Below are positions 15,304-23,080 of a stretch of DNA of 64,000 nt, piece by piece. Numbering within the stretch: the stretch's first letter is position 1; every line of letters starts with the position of its first letter. Source of the stretch: Hymenobacter radiodurans (GTDB lineage: Bacteria > Bacteroidota > Bacteroidia > Cytophagales > Hymenobacteraceae); the NCBI RefSeq assembly GCF_004355185.1, contig NZ_CP037922.1, positions 2,108,001 through 2,172,000 of the forward strand. The letters are read 5' to 3'. A program made the translations under genes and the position numbers. The notes beneath the pieces are model-generated. The model was not told the DNA's origin, did not search any database, and saw only the letters and a program-made list of their open reading frames with translations.

Positions 15304-18300
15304 TTAGAAGGTAGCCCGTAAGCTGGCCCCGACTGTCCGGGCTACAGGCTGAATACCAAACTCCAGCCCGCGGGAGTTGCTCACCCCTTGCAGGTTCTGC
15401 TCGGGATCGAGGTGCGGGTAGTTCGGCGCGTGCACGAACAGGTTGCGGCCGTACAGCGAAACCTGGAGCGCATCGATAAAGCCTACTTTGGCCAGCAGCG
15501 GCTGGGGCAGGCTATAGCTCAGGTTCGCCTCGCGCAGCTTCACAAATGAGGCATCGTGGACGTAGCCGGCCCAAGCGACATACTTGCCACGCAAGCCCCA
15601 ATAGTCCTGGGCTGTTACATACACATCGTTAGGTCGGCCATCAGCCAAAACCCCTTCGAACAGGTACGGTTTGTTTGGGGTACCATCTGCGTTAAAACGT
15701 GCGAACTCAGCCGTTTCAGCCGCTACTCCCTGAATTCGTAAATCACCAACAGTTCGGGAGAGAATATCCCCTTTGTACTTCCAATCTAGCAGGAAGGACA
15801 GGCTCAAGCCTTTGTAGGTGAAAGTATTGGTCAGGCCCATAGTAAACCGCGGATTTGGGTTACCAATGGCCGATACGCCGGGCGCCGTCAGCGGCAGCCC
15901 GTTGGCCCCAATCCGGAGCCTGCCCTGCTCGTCCTTGAGGTAGTCGGTCGAGTAGATCAGGCCGTACTGCTGGCCGGCCACGGCCTGGGTGTTTGGGGAA
16001 GTAAAGCCCCCAATGGTCAGTCTTTCGACGCCCGGGGCCAGCTCCTCGACCACGGTGCGGAAGGTGGTGAAGTTGAGAATGGACTCCCAGCGGAAATTTG
16101 CGGTTTTAATAGGACTCCCCGACAGCAGCACCTCCAGCCCCTTGGTCGAGAGCTTGCCAGCATTGGTGATGGAGCTAGTAAAGCCCGAGGTCGCCGGCAC
16201 CGGCACGGCGAAGATCAGGTTGCGGGTATCTCGCTTATAGACCGAGGCGTCGAGGTAGAGGCGATTCTGGAAGAAGCTGAGTTCGGTGCCTAGCTCTATC
16301 TCCCGCGTAAACTCGGGCTTGAGGTTGGGATTGCCGGCGGAGTTGTTGTAGGTGAAGCCCGCTAAGCCATTAAAGGGAAAGTTAACCGTGGTGGAGCCCC
16401 AGCCATCGGCGGCACTGGCCTGGCCCCAGTAAGTGCTGGTGCTGTACACGGCGGCCCCCTTGCCTACTTCTCCCACGTTGGCCCGAATCTTCGCCGAAGA
16501 GAGGATGTTCCCTTTTAACTGGGGAAAGGCATCGGTCGGCACGAAGCTCACCGCTACCGCCGGATAGAAGATCGAGCGGTTTTCCTTGGTCAGCGTTGAG
16601 GAAAAGTCGTTGCGGCCCTTGATGTTCAGGGTGAGGAAGTTTTTGTAATCCAGAATGAAGTCGCCGAAGAAGCCCATCAGCCGGCGCTCCGTCATGCTAC
16701 CGGAAGGGTTATAAGACAGGAAGTTCTTCAGGTTATCGAATCCCGGAACCACGATACCCAGGCCAACGGCGTTTATCGTGCTGCTATAGTTAGAGATTAC
16801 CTCGTTGCCCAAGGTGGCGGTGAGGCGGAAGTCGGGCCCGAGGTTGCGGTTGCCCGTTACCGTGAGGTAGGAGTTAATGTCGCGGGAAAAGAGCTCGGCG
16901 TCCCGGATGCCGCCGGCACCGGCCGAGTTGGTGTTGCCGTTGCTGCGGATGCCTTTGTCGTCAAAGCCTTTGCTGCGCGTAGAAAATACGTCACCCCCAA
17001 TGCGGAAGTCGGCTCGCAGCCAGTCGGTAAAGTCATAGGCGAGGTTTAGGTTACCAAATACCCGGTTTGTCTCGTCCGAGTAGGTCACGTGCTCGATGGC
17101 CCAGTAGGGCTGATCCTCGGCGGCAAACCAGCGCTGGTTACCCAACTCATCTTGGTAAGGCACCCCCGACAGGTTATAGCTTCGGGGCGTATAGATGCCT
17201 CGCCAGAGCGGATTGGAGCCTTGGTTGCCGGCCTGGGTGCGCTCCGAGCCGTTGTTGATGTAGTTGATGGAGGTGTTGACCGTCAGCTTGTCCGTTAAGC
17301 TCGTGCCCAGATTGATGTTGAAAGAGTTGCGCTTCAGCTCATTGCCCGGTACCAGTCCCGTTTCATAGGTATTGCCGTAGGAGATGCGGTAGTTGCTTTT
17401 ATCGTTCGCTCCGGAGAAGCTCAGGTTATTCTGGAGAAAGGTCGAGGTCTGCAGAATGTCGCGCACATTATCCGGGTAGGCTTGCAGCACCTCTTCCTCC
17501 CCAAACCAATTGGTGACGGTCTGCCCGGTGATGCGCGGCCCCCACGAGCCGGGGACATTGTTGGCGTACGTGCCATTGTTGCCCTGGGCATACTCATTCT
17601 GAAAGTCAGGAAACCGGTTTATTCGCCCAGCGCCGTAGTTGGAGGAGAAGGTAATCAGGTTCTTGGTACCCGCTTTGCCTTTTTTAGTGGTGATGAGGAT
17701 AACGCCGGACGCCGCCCGCGACCCATAGAGCACGGTGGCAGCGGCGCCTTTCAGCACGCTAATGCTTTCGATATCGTCCGGATTGATATCTGCCGCCCGG
17801 TTGGAGGTGGCTACCCCGGAGTTCACACTGTTGGCGCCCCCGCTGTTGTCAATGGGCACGCCATCGATCACGAACAAGGGCTGATTGCTGCCCGTGATAC
17901 TGGAAAATCCCCGGATGGTGATGTTGGAACTGGCAAGCCCCCCCCGGTACCGGAGATCTGCACCCCGGCCACTTTGCCCGCCAGCGCATTGGTGACATCG
18001 GCTACGGGGGCCTTGGTGATCTGCTCAGCGCTGACCCCACTTACCCCGTACCCCAGCGATTTCTTGTCCCGTTCAATGCCGAAGGAGGTAACTACTACTT
18101 CGTTGAGCAGCTTCGAGTCTTGGGCAATGGAGATGTTGTACACGCTTTGCTTCGTGACGGGTATTTTCTGCGTCAGGAAGCCAATGAATGAAACAACCAG
18201 CGTGGCACCCTCGGGGGCCTGTAAGCTAAATTTGCCCCCCACATCAGTTTGGGTGCCTCGGGTGGTGCCTTCGAGCACCAGCGTGACGCCCGGCATAGGG

Positions 18301-18407
18301 GAGTTGTCTTCCTTGGAAACAACGGTACCTGAAATTTCTTTGTCCTGGGCGAGGGCTATTTGGCAGAGGCCGAAGAACACAAAGACGGAGAGTAGTTTTC
18401 TCATCAT
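15304..18407 (-). CDS. SusC/RagA-family TonB-dependent outer-membrane receptor (frameshifted)
   Basis: TonB-dependent transporter paired with the SusD gene 30 bases downstream. Signal peptide (LLSVFVFFGLCQIALAQ), then a carboxypeptidase-D-regulatory-like domain (ISGTVVSKEDNSPMPGVTLV), the SusC marker NEVVVTSFGIERDKKSLGYGV, plug domain with LFVIDGVPIDNSG and a long beta-barrel ending in VGASLRATF. The frame breaks in the C8 run at 17938-17945 (G8 in the gene), within the plug domain; nine bases would read GTGGGLASSNITIRGFSS. Repaired length is about 1034 residues, normal. This is the longest mononucleotide run in the window, so both undercalling and slippage in the cell are possible. A GC6 motif copy lies at 18235-18240. 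Confidence 0.88.
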
Positions 18408-19024
18408 ACAATTCAGGTTAGGTTCTTGGAGGGAAGATATAAGAATAAGGTATATAAATAAGAAAATACGCTATATAAATAAGATTTATGGAGGCGGATA
18501 GTAACCTTAATTCCATATTAGTATGAGGAAGGGCTAGATGATCGGCCCGGAAACGAGGAAAAGTCCGAGCTAGACAAAGACAATCAAGGGGACGCCCGGG
18601 TGTATTACCCCGATGAGGACGATGACCTGCGCGCCCCCAAGCCCAGCAGAATTCTAAGCCTAGGGGCGCGCAGTGTAAAGCTCAGTGAGTTCGGTTTGCT
18701 GGCCATAACGCGCATGACGCGCACCTAGTCGGGAAAGGATCTGAACAATGGAGCAGTAGTTATCGCTTGACAACGCTAGTGGCCGCCGGGCTATAGCCGA
18801 ACGGGAACCACGTTTTCGGGCAGGGAAGTCTGCCCTAGTGAAAAGAAAGTTAGGCGCGGATTGAGAGAGAAGGAAATTACCCCCCTACGCGGAGGAGAAT
18901 TGCGGATTTGAACTTGCGGTGCGCGTCCCGGTTATAATTGCAGCGTTTCTTAGCGACTACTTTGGGGGAATCCTCTTACTGGAAAAAGCCGCTAAGTTCA
19001 CCCTACTCAACTCACAGGTAACGA
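18408..19024. other. Intergenic region with an orphan acidic open frame
   Basis: About 617 bases between divergent susC and the metallo-hydrolase gene. The first 100 bases are AT-rich and likely carry the susC promoter. On the + strand 18522-18728 is open for 68 codons between stops, with no ATG or good start; it would read as an acidic stretch (PDEDDDLRAPKPSR) then GARSVKLSEFGLLAITRM. This may be the tail of a decayed gene. A small hairpin GGGCAG/CTGCCC is near 18820. Nothing else is recognisable. Confidence 0.4.
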
Positions 19025-19813
19025 ATGAAATCTCTTCTTCTACTCACCAGCGCGCTGGTAGCGTTAGCGCTGCCCGCGCCGGCCCAACCCACTTCCCCCG
19101 CTGCCGCGCCACGCGTACCCGCCGACCAAATTGCCACCAGCAAAGGTCCTCTTACGGTGCAGCCCATCACCCACGGCAGCGTGGTCTTTACCTGGAACAA
19201 GAAAACGGTGTACGTGGATCCCTATGGGGGCGCGGCAGCCTATGCCGGCCTGGCCCCGCCCGATGTGATCCTTATCACGGATATCCATGGAGACCACCTA
19301 GACCCGAAGACGCTAGCAGGCCTCTCAGTGGGCAAAGCTCTGCTGATCGTTCCCCCGGCGGTTGCTGAGCGGTTGCCGGCGGGGTATAAGGCACAGGTGC
19401 GCATTTTGCGCAACGGCCAGCGGCTCGATACGCTGGGCCTGAGGGTATCGGCATTGCCCATGTATAACTTGCCCGAAGCGGCGGACTCGCGTCACCCCAA
19501 AGGCCGGGGTAATGGCTACGTGCTGATGTTAGGGGGCAAAAACGTCTATGTGTCCGGCGACACAGAAGACATTGCCGAGATGCGTGCCCTGCAGGGCATC
19601 GACGTGGCTTTTGTGTGCATGAACCTGCCCTACACTATGGATATAACCCAAGCCGCGCAGGCCGTGTTGGCCTTCCGTCCGGGCGTCGTGTATCCCTACC
19701 ATTACCGGGGAGAGAACGGCCTGAGCGACGTAAAGGGCTTTAAGCAAGCAGTCAACGCAGCCAACCCCAAAATTGACGTGCGGCTGCGCGACTGGTATCC
19801 GGCGGCCCCGTAA
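19025..19813 (+). CDS. Secreted MBL-fold metallo-hydrolase
   Basis: A 262-residue protein with a signal peptide (LLLLTSALVALALPAPAQ). The metallo-beta-lactamase fold is seen in VFTWNKKTVYVDPYGG, VILITDIHGDHLDPKTL (the HxHxDH motif with the first His replaced by Asp), RGNGYVLMLGGKNVYVSGDTED (Asp ligand) and VVYPYHYRGEN (His ligand). It resembles UlaG/RomA-type MBL proteins, which act on lactones or phospholipid-like substrates, but the substrate is unknown. It stands alone, divergent from susC. A G5CAAAAA sequence near 19546 may be a shortened copy of the GGGGGGC motif, but the frame there is intact with five. Confidence 0.75.
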   Translation: MKSLLLLTSALVALALPAPAQPTSPAAAPRVPADQIATSKGPLTVQPITHGSVVFTWNKKTVYVDPYGGAAAYAGLAPPDVILITDIHGDHLDPKTLAGLSVGKALLIVPPAVAERLPAGYKAQVRILRNGQRLDTLGLRVSALPMYNLPEAADSRHPKGRGNGYVLMLGGKNVYVSGDTEDIAEMRALQGIDVAFVCMNLPYTMDITQAAQAVLAFRPGVVYPYHYRGENGLSDVKGFKQAVNAANPKIDVRLRDWYPAAP

Positions 19814-20353
19814 GTCCCCGTCGCTCAAAAAACCCATTGCCGGGCCTCGGCCCTAACCGCCAAGGCCACTTACGCTGCCCTCCGCTCACCTGACTAGTTG
19901 TTGATACGGAAGGGGGAGACTGCAGCGGGAGAATTAACGACGCGCTGACGCTAGCACTAAGCACAGTTCGCATACCCAGCGCCGAATTACTAGCCACCGG
20001 AGCCGCCGCGTTTCTGACGGAACTAACGGCGTATGAAGCAGATTTTTGGGCGTTATGGCCGGAATTGAGAGAGGCAACTCAACTCTTTATCAGTACCGAA
20101 GCGGGGAAGTAGTTTCGGAACTGGCGCGAGCTTGTAGCTCGTGTCTATCATTTTGGGAGGCTGCGCCTCCTCCATTAGAACAAAACGGTCTCGATAGAGA
20201 CGATTTATTTTGGTCCCGACTTGCCGCTTTGCCGCAGTGGAGGTACAACCTCCACATATGATTAAGCACGAGTTGCGCTTCGCTAAACTCGCGCTAGATG
20301 GGGCCATATTTTAGAGGGATTAGGTTGTTTTACTAAAAAAGACATCATAAAAA
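19814..20353. other. Intergenic region with acpH remnant and hairpins
   Basis: 540 bases without an intact gene. It contains a decayed 3' end of acpH (19954-20112), the CGAGCT-TGT-AGCTCG palindrome at about 20127-20142, paired GGAGG/CCTCC hairpins, and AT-rich DNA leading into the next lipoprotein gene. A long near-palindrome GCACGAGTTGCGCTTCGCTAA...CGCGC is at about 20268-20295. Confidence 0.5.
19954..20112 (+). pseudogene. Decayed 3' end of an ACP phosphodiesterase gene
   Basis: The frame reads RIPSAELLATGAAAFLTEL then TAYEADFWALWPELREATQ and ends at a TAG at 20110. Aligned with the end of acpH at 13560 (VPSAEILATGAAAFLAELPA, YEADFREFWPELRAASQ), about two thirds of residues agree and the nucleotide match continues past the stop into the CGAGCTTGTAGCTCG palindrome. 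Nothing upstream resembles the rest of acpH. So this is a fragment from a second acpH allele or paralogue, left by a recombination or duplication that involved the 6-kb susCD segment lying between the two sites. Confidence 0.8.
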
Positions 20354-20815
20354 ATGAATAGTGTTAACAATTTTTTATACAATAAAATAAGTATGGCAAT
20401 AATAGCATTTTGGTTAGGAGGGTGCCAGAATAATAATGCTGAAAATAAAACCGTCAACATAGATGGACGCACCGAAGGCGTTGTTGCTTCAGAGCCATTT
20501 GATGAGTTTTACAACAGATTTACAAATGATAGCGTTTTTCAAATACAAAGGATAAACTTTCCATTACCAGGCATAAACACTGATGAAATGGATATAAGTG
20601 ATAAAGTATATTATTGGCAAAAAGATCAATGGATAATGTACAAAGGCATTCCAAGTCAGATTGATACTGCGGATTTTCAAGTTAAAAAAATACGTTCAGA
20701 TAGTGTTGCTATTGATGAAGTGGCACAAAAGAATGTTTCTTTTGGGTCAAAATATACTTTCAAGATTAAGTCAGGTAAGTGGTTTCTAGTTTATTACGAA
20801 GATATTAATCTGTAA
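20354..20815 (+). CDS. AT-rich lipoprotein, DUF4348-like
   Basis: A 153-residue protein with a lipoprotein signal (IIAFWLGGC). The mature region has FDEFYNRFTNDSVFQIQRINFPLP, then W-rich KVYYWQKDQWIMY and a closing YTFKIKSGKWFLVYYED. Proteins with FxxFxxDSxFQxxRxxFPL are assigned to DUF4348 in Bacteroidota; function unknown. Base composition is far more AT-rich than its neighbours (about one third GC by eye), suggesting recent arrival. It ends just before a two-way terminator. Confidence 0.65.
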   Translation: MNSVNNFLYNKISMAIIAFWLGGCQNNNAENKTVNIDGRTEGVVASEPFDEFYNRFTNDSVFQIQRINFPLPGINTDEMDISDKVYYWQKDQWIMYKGIPSQIDTADFQVKKIRSDSVAIDEVAQKNVSFGSKYTFKIKSGKWFLVYYEDINL

Positions 20816-20863
20816 TTATTGAATTCCGGAATGATAGTAGCATAATAATATATTCAACACAAA

Positions 20864-20891
20864 AAAACGGGACCCAAAAGGCCCCGTTTTC
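20864..20891. terminator. Bidirectional terminator
   Basis: AAAACGGG and CCCGTTTT flank ACCCAAAAGGC between two convergent genes. A-run on one side and T-run on the other let it serve both. Confidence 0.65.
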
Positions 20892-20913
20892 CATTTAAGT
20901 ACTAAAGCAATGC

Positions 20914-21429
20914 TTAATGATGATGTCCACCCTCGCCGTGCACGTGGCCGTGGGCTAGCTCTTCTTGCGTTGCGTCGCGGACGGCGGCTACTTGGCCGTC
21001 GAAGTGCATGACCATACCGGCCAGGGGATGGTTGAAGTCCATTTGTACTTCCGTGTCGCCGATAGACACGATTTTACCTTGCATCTGGTGGCCTTCGTTG
21101 TCGGACATAGGCAGGAAGTTGCCTTCCTGGAGCATCTCCTCATCTATCTGGCCATCGATTTCGAATACTTGCTTGGGAATGGCTACGACGGCTTGCTGGT
21201 CGTAGTCGCCGTAGGCCTGGTCGGGGGTGAGGGAGAAGTTGAACGAGTCGCCGGCCTGTTTGCCATCGAGCTGATTTTCAAACTCCTCAGGCAGGCCGCT
21301 GTGGCCAAACAGAAACACCATGGGGCTGTCCGCCTCGGCAGATTCGACTAATACTTTTTCGTTGTTTTCGTCCGTCACGCTTAGATCGTAGGTGATGGTA
21401 ACGACTTTGTTTTCGCTGATTTGAGCCAT
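20914..21429 (-). CDS. FKBP-type peptidyl-prolyl isomerase, SlyD-like
   Basis: 171 residues from the start at 21429 (MAQISENKVVTITYDLSV). It shows the SlyD plan: an FKBP half with VFLFGHSGLPEEFENQLDGK and GDSFNFSLTPDQAYGDYD, an insert-in-flap segment, FNHPLAGMVMHFDGQVAAVRDATQEE, and a His-rich end (HGHVHGEGGHHH). SlyD proteins speed proline isomerisation, act as chaperones and bind nickel or other metals through the His tail. No signal peptide, so cytoplasmic. Single gene; shares a bidirectional terminator with the AT-rich lipoprotein gene. Confidence 0.9.
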   Translation of the reverse strand: MAQISENKVVTITYDLSVTDENNEKVLVESAEADSPMVFLFGHSGLPEEFENQLDGKQAGDSFNFSLTPDQAYGDYDQQAVVAIPKQVFEIDGQIDEEMLQEGNFLPMSDNEGHQMQGKIVSIGDTEVQMDFNHPLAGMVMHFDGQVAAVRDATQEELAHGHVHGEGGHHH

Positions 21430-21656
21430 ACTGCAGGGGGACTGCAAAGTCCTGGAATGTGGGTTGGAAATGGGTTTCGAGCGGCTAGTTACGGAAATGG
21501 TATCGAATGCCAGCGCTACCTTCTGTGATACTGCAACCTAGGCGGAGAGGTTTTGGGGAAGTAAAAATTTGCCCCCCACACAAACGAGTTTGACGGCAGG
21601 CCGTTAACCTAAACCATAGAATTACCAGAAATCAATCACCTGCTCCTACAACTGCT

Positions 21657-22790
21657 ATGAAAACCAACCTCATTACCTTATTACTTGCCAGTGGAGGACT
21701 GCTGGCTAACTGCCAAACAAACACCACCAAGACCGAGACATCAGACACGGCCGCCGCTGCTCCCGCCGATACGGCCGCGGCTACTCCGGATACGATAGCG
21801 CAGATTGGCCGCCCCAAGCTGCTGCACACCCTCGACGAGGCCCACAACACTCCCGATGGGATGGCGTTGGCGCCGAATGGTACCATTATCCTCTCGGTAC
21901 CCAACTTAGCCAATAACTCGTACCCGGCCGTGCTGATGGAAATGACCGACACCAGTATCCAGCCTTACTTGACAACTTTGCCCCCCGAGCCAACTACTAG
22001 GAAGGCAGCGCCCATGGACCTCGCCTTCGGACCCGATGGCCACCTGTATTACGCCGAAAACCAGTACGAAAACGACAAGAACTTCAAATCGCGGCTGATG
22101 CGGGTGCGGGTAGAAAATGGGAAGCCCGGCACCGTGGAAACGGTGGTCGATAACTTCGCGCTGGCCAATGCGGTGGTCTGGAAAGAAAATAAGATTTATG
22201 TGACCGACAGCCAGTGGGATATGCCCAACAACGACAAAGGCAGCGCCGTGCTGGTCTTTACGCTGGATGAATTAAATAAAGGCGTGGTGCACCTGAAACC
22301 CAAAACCATGGACCCGCACGTGCTGGCCACCTTCACTACCCAAGTCAACGAAACCAACGTGGATAACGGCGCCGACGGCCTCGACTACGATAGTCGCGGC
22401 GACTTCTACACCGGCTCTTTTGGCGATGGCACTTTCTATAAATTAACCATGAAGCCTAACGGCACGTTGGCCAAGAAGGAGGCCCTGAAGCTTACCGGCG
22501 ACAAAATCACCTGCGTCGATGGCCTCGTCATTGACCGCGCTACCGACAAAGTCTACGTCTGCAACTCCCGTGACAACGCCATCCAGGTCATTAATCTGAA
22601 GAACAACTCCGTAACAACGTTGGCTAAAAACGGCGATACCAACGGCGCTAACGGCCTCCTCGATCAGCCCGCCGAAGTGCTACTCAATGGTAAGCGCCTG
22701 TACGTTACTAACTTCGATAAGCCGGAGAAGAACTTTGTGAATAAGAAGTCCGACGCACCGCATACGATGTCGGTTATTGATTTGCAGTAA
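21657..22790 (+). CDS. SMP-30/gluconolactonase-like beta-propeller lipoprotein
   Basis: 377 residues. N-terminal lipoprotein signal (LLLASGGLLANC) and a Thr/Ala/Asp linker, then a six-bladed propeller: NTPDGMALAPNGTIILSVPN, PMDLAFGPDGHLYYAENQ, NAVVWKENKIYVTDS, NGADGLDYDSRGDFYTGSFGDG, VDGLVIDRATDKVYVCNS and PAEVLLNGKRLYVTNFD. The repeated GL/DG..G.LY pattern is that of SMP-30/LRE lactonases and related propellers. Calcium-dependent lactone hydrolysis is the best-known activity, not shown here. A GC6 motif copy lies upstream (21572-21577) and another in the coding sequence (21981-21986). The repeat element follows the stop by about 25 bases. Confidence 0.7.
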   Translation: MKTNLITLLLASGGLLANCQTNTTKTETSDTAAAAPADTAAATPDTIAQIGRPKLLHTLDEAHNTPDGMALAPNGTIILSVPNLANNSYPAVLMEMTDTSIQPYLTTLPPEPTTRKAAPMDLAFGPDGHLYYAENQYENDKNFKSRLMRVRVENGKPGTVETVVDNFALANAVVWKENKIYVTDSQWDMPNNDKGSAVLVFTLDELNKGVVHLKPKTMDPHVLATFTTQVNETNVDNGADGLDYDSRGDFYTGSFGDGTFYKLTMKPNGTLAKKEALKLTGDKITCVDGLVIDRATDKVYVCNSRDNAIQVINLKNNSVTTLAKNGDTNGANGLLDQPAEVLLNGKRLYVTNFDKPEKNFVNKKSDAPHTMSVIDLQ

Positions 22791-22815
22791 GGGCCCATTC
22801 CGGCCTGTTCGACAA

Positions 22816-23080
22816 GGCCTCACCCCCCGGCCCCCTCTCCTAGGGGAGAGGGGAAACCTGACGCCCGGCCGACGCGGCTGCGTCGGCTTGCGCCTCCGCA
22901 ACCGCTACCAGCTTAACATTCACAGTGTCAAAGTAAAAAAGCCCCCAGAAATAGTTCTGGAGGGCTTCTTTATCGATAAGCCTCGGTAGTCGTGCCTGAG
23001 GCGAGCGCCGAAGGTGCAACGAAGAACACCTAGCGTTAGGCTCCCCTCGCCCCTAGGAGAGGGGCCGGGGGTGAGGCCCC
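22816..23080. repeat. Palindrome-ended intergenic element, copy 2 (inverted)
   Basis: Reverse complement of the element at 6741-7004, nearly full length. Same ends (GGCCTCACCCCCCGGCCCCCT and AGGGGCCGGGGGTGAGGCCCC), same central terminator (here AAAAAAGCCCCCAGAAATAG...GGAGGGCTTCTTT), same spacer words. It again sits between convergent genes and its right end shares a base with the TAG of the helicase gene, exactly as copy 1 does with leuS. Differences are scattered point changes. Confidence 0.85.

Noticed and set aside
17482..18501. Long + strand open frame across the 5' part of susC
   Set aside because: Antisense to a clear SusC protein; low-complexity translation and no family features.
6741..23080. 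The 265-bp repeats as an insertion sequence
   Set aside because: No transposase or any coding frame; too short. Best seen as non-autonomous.
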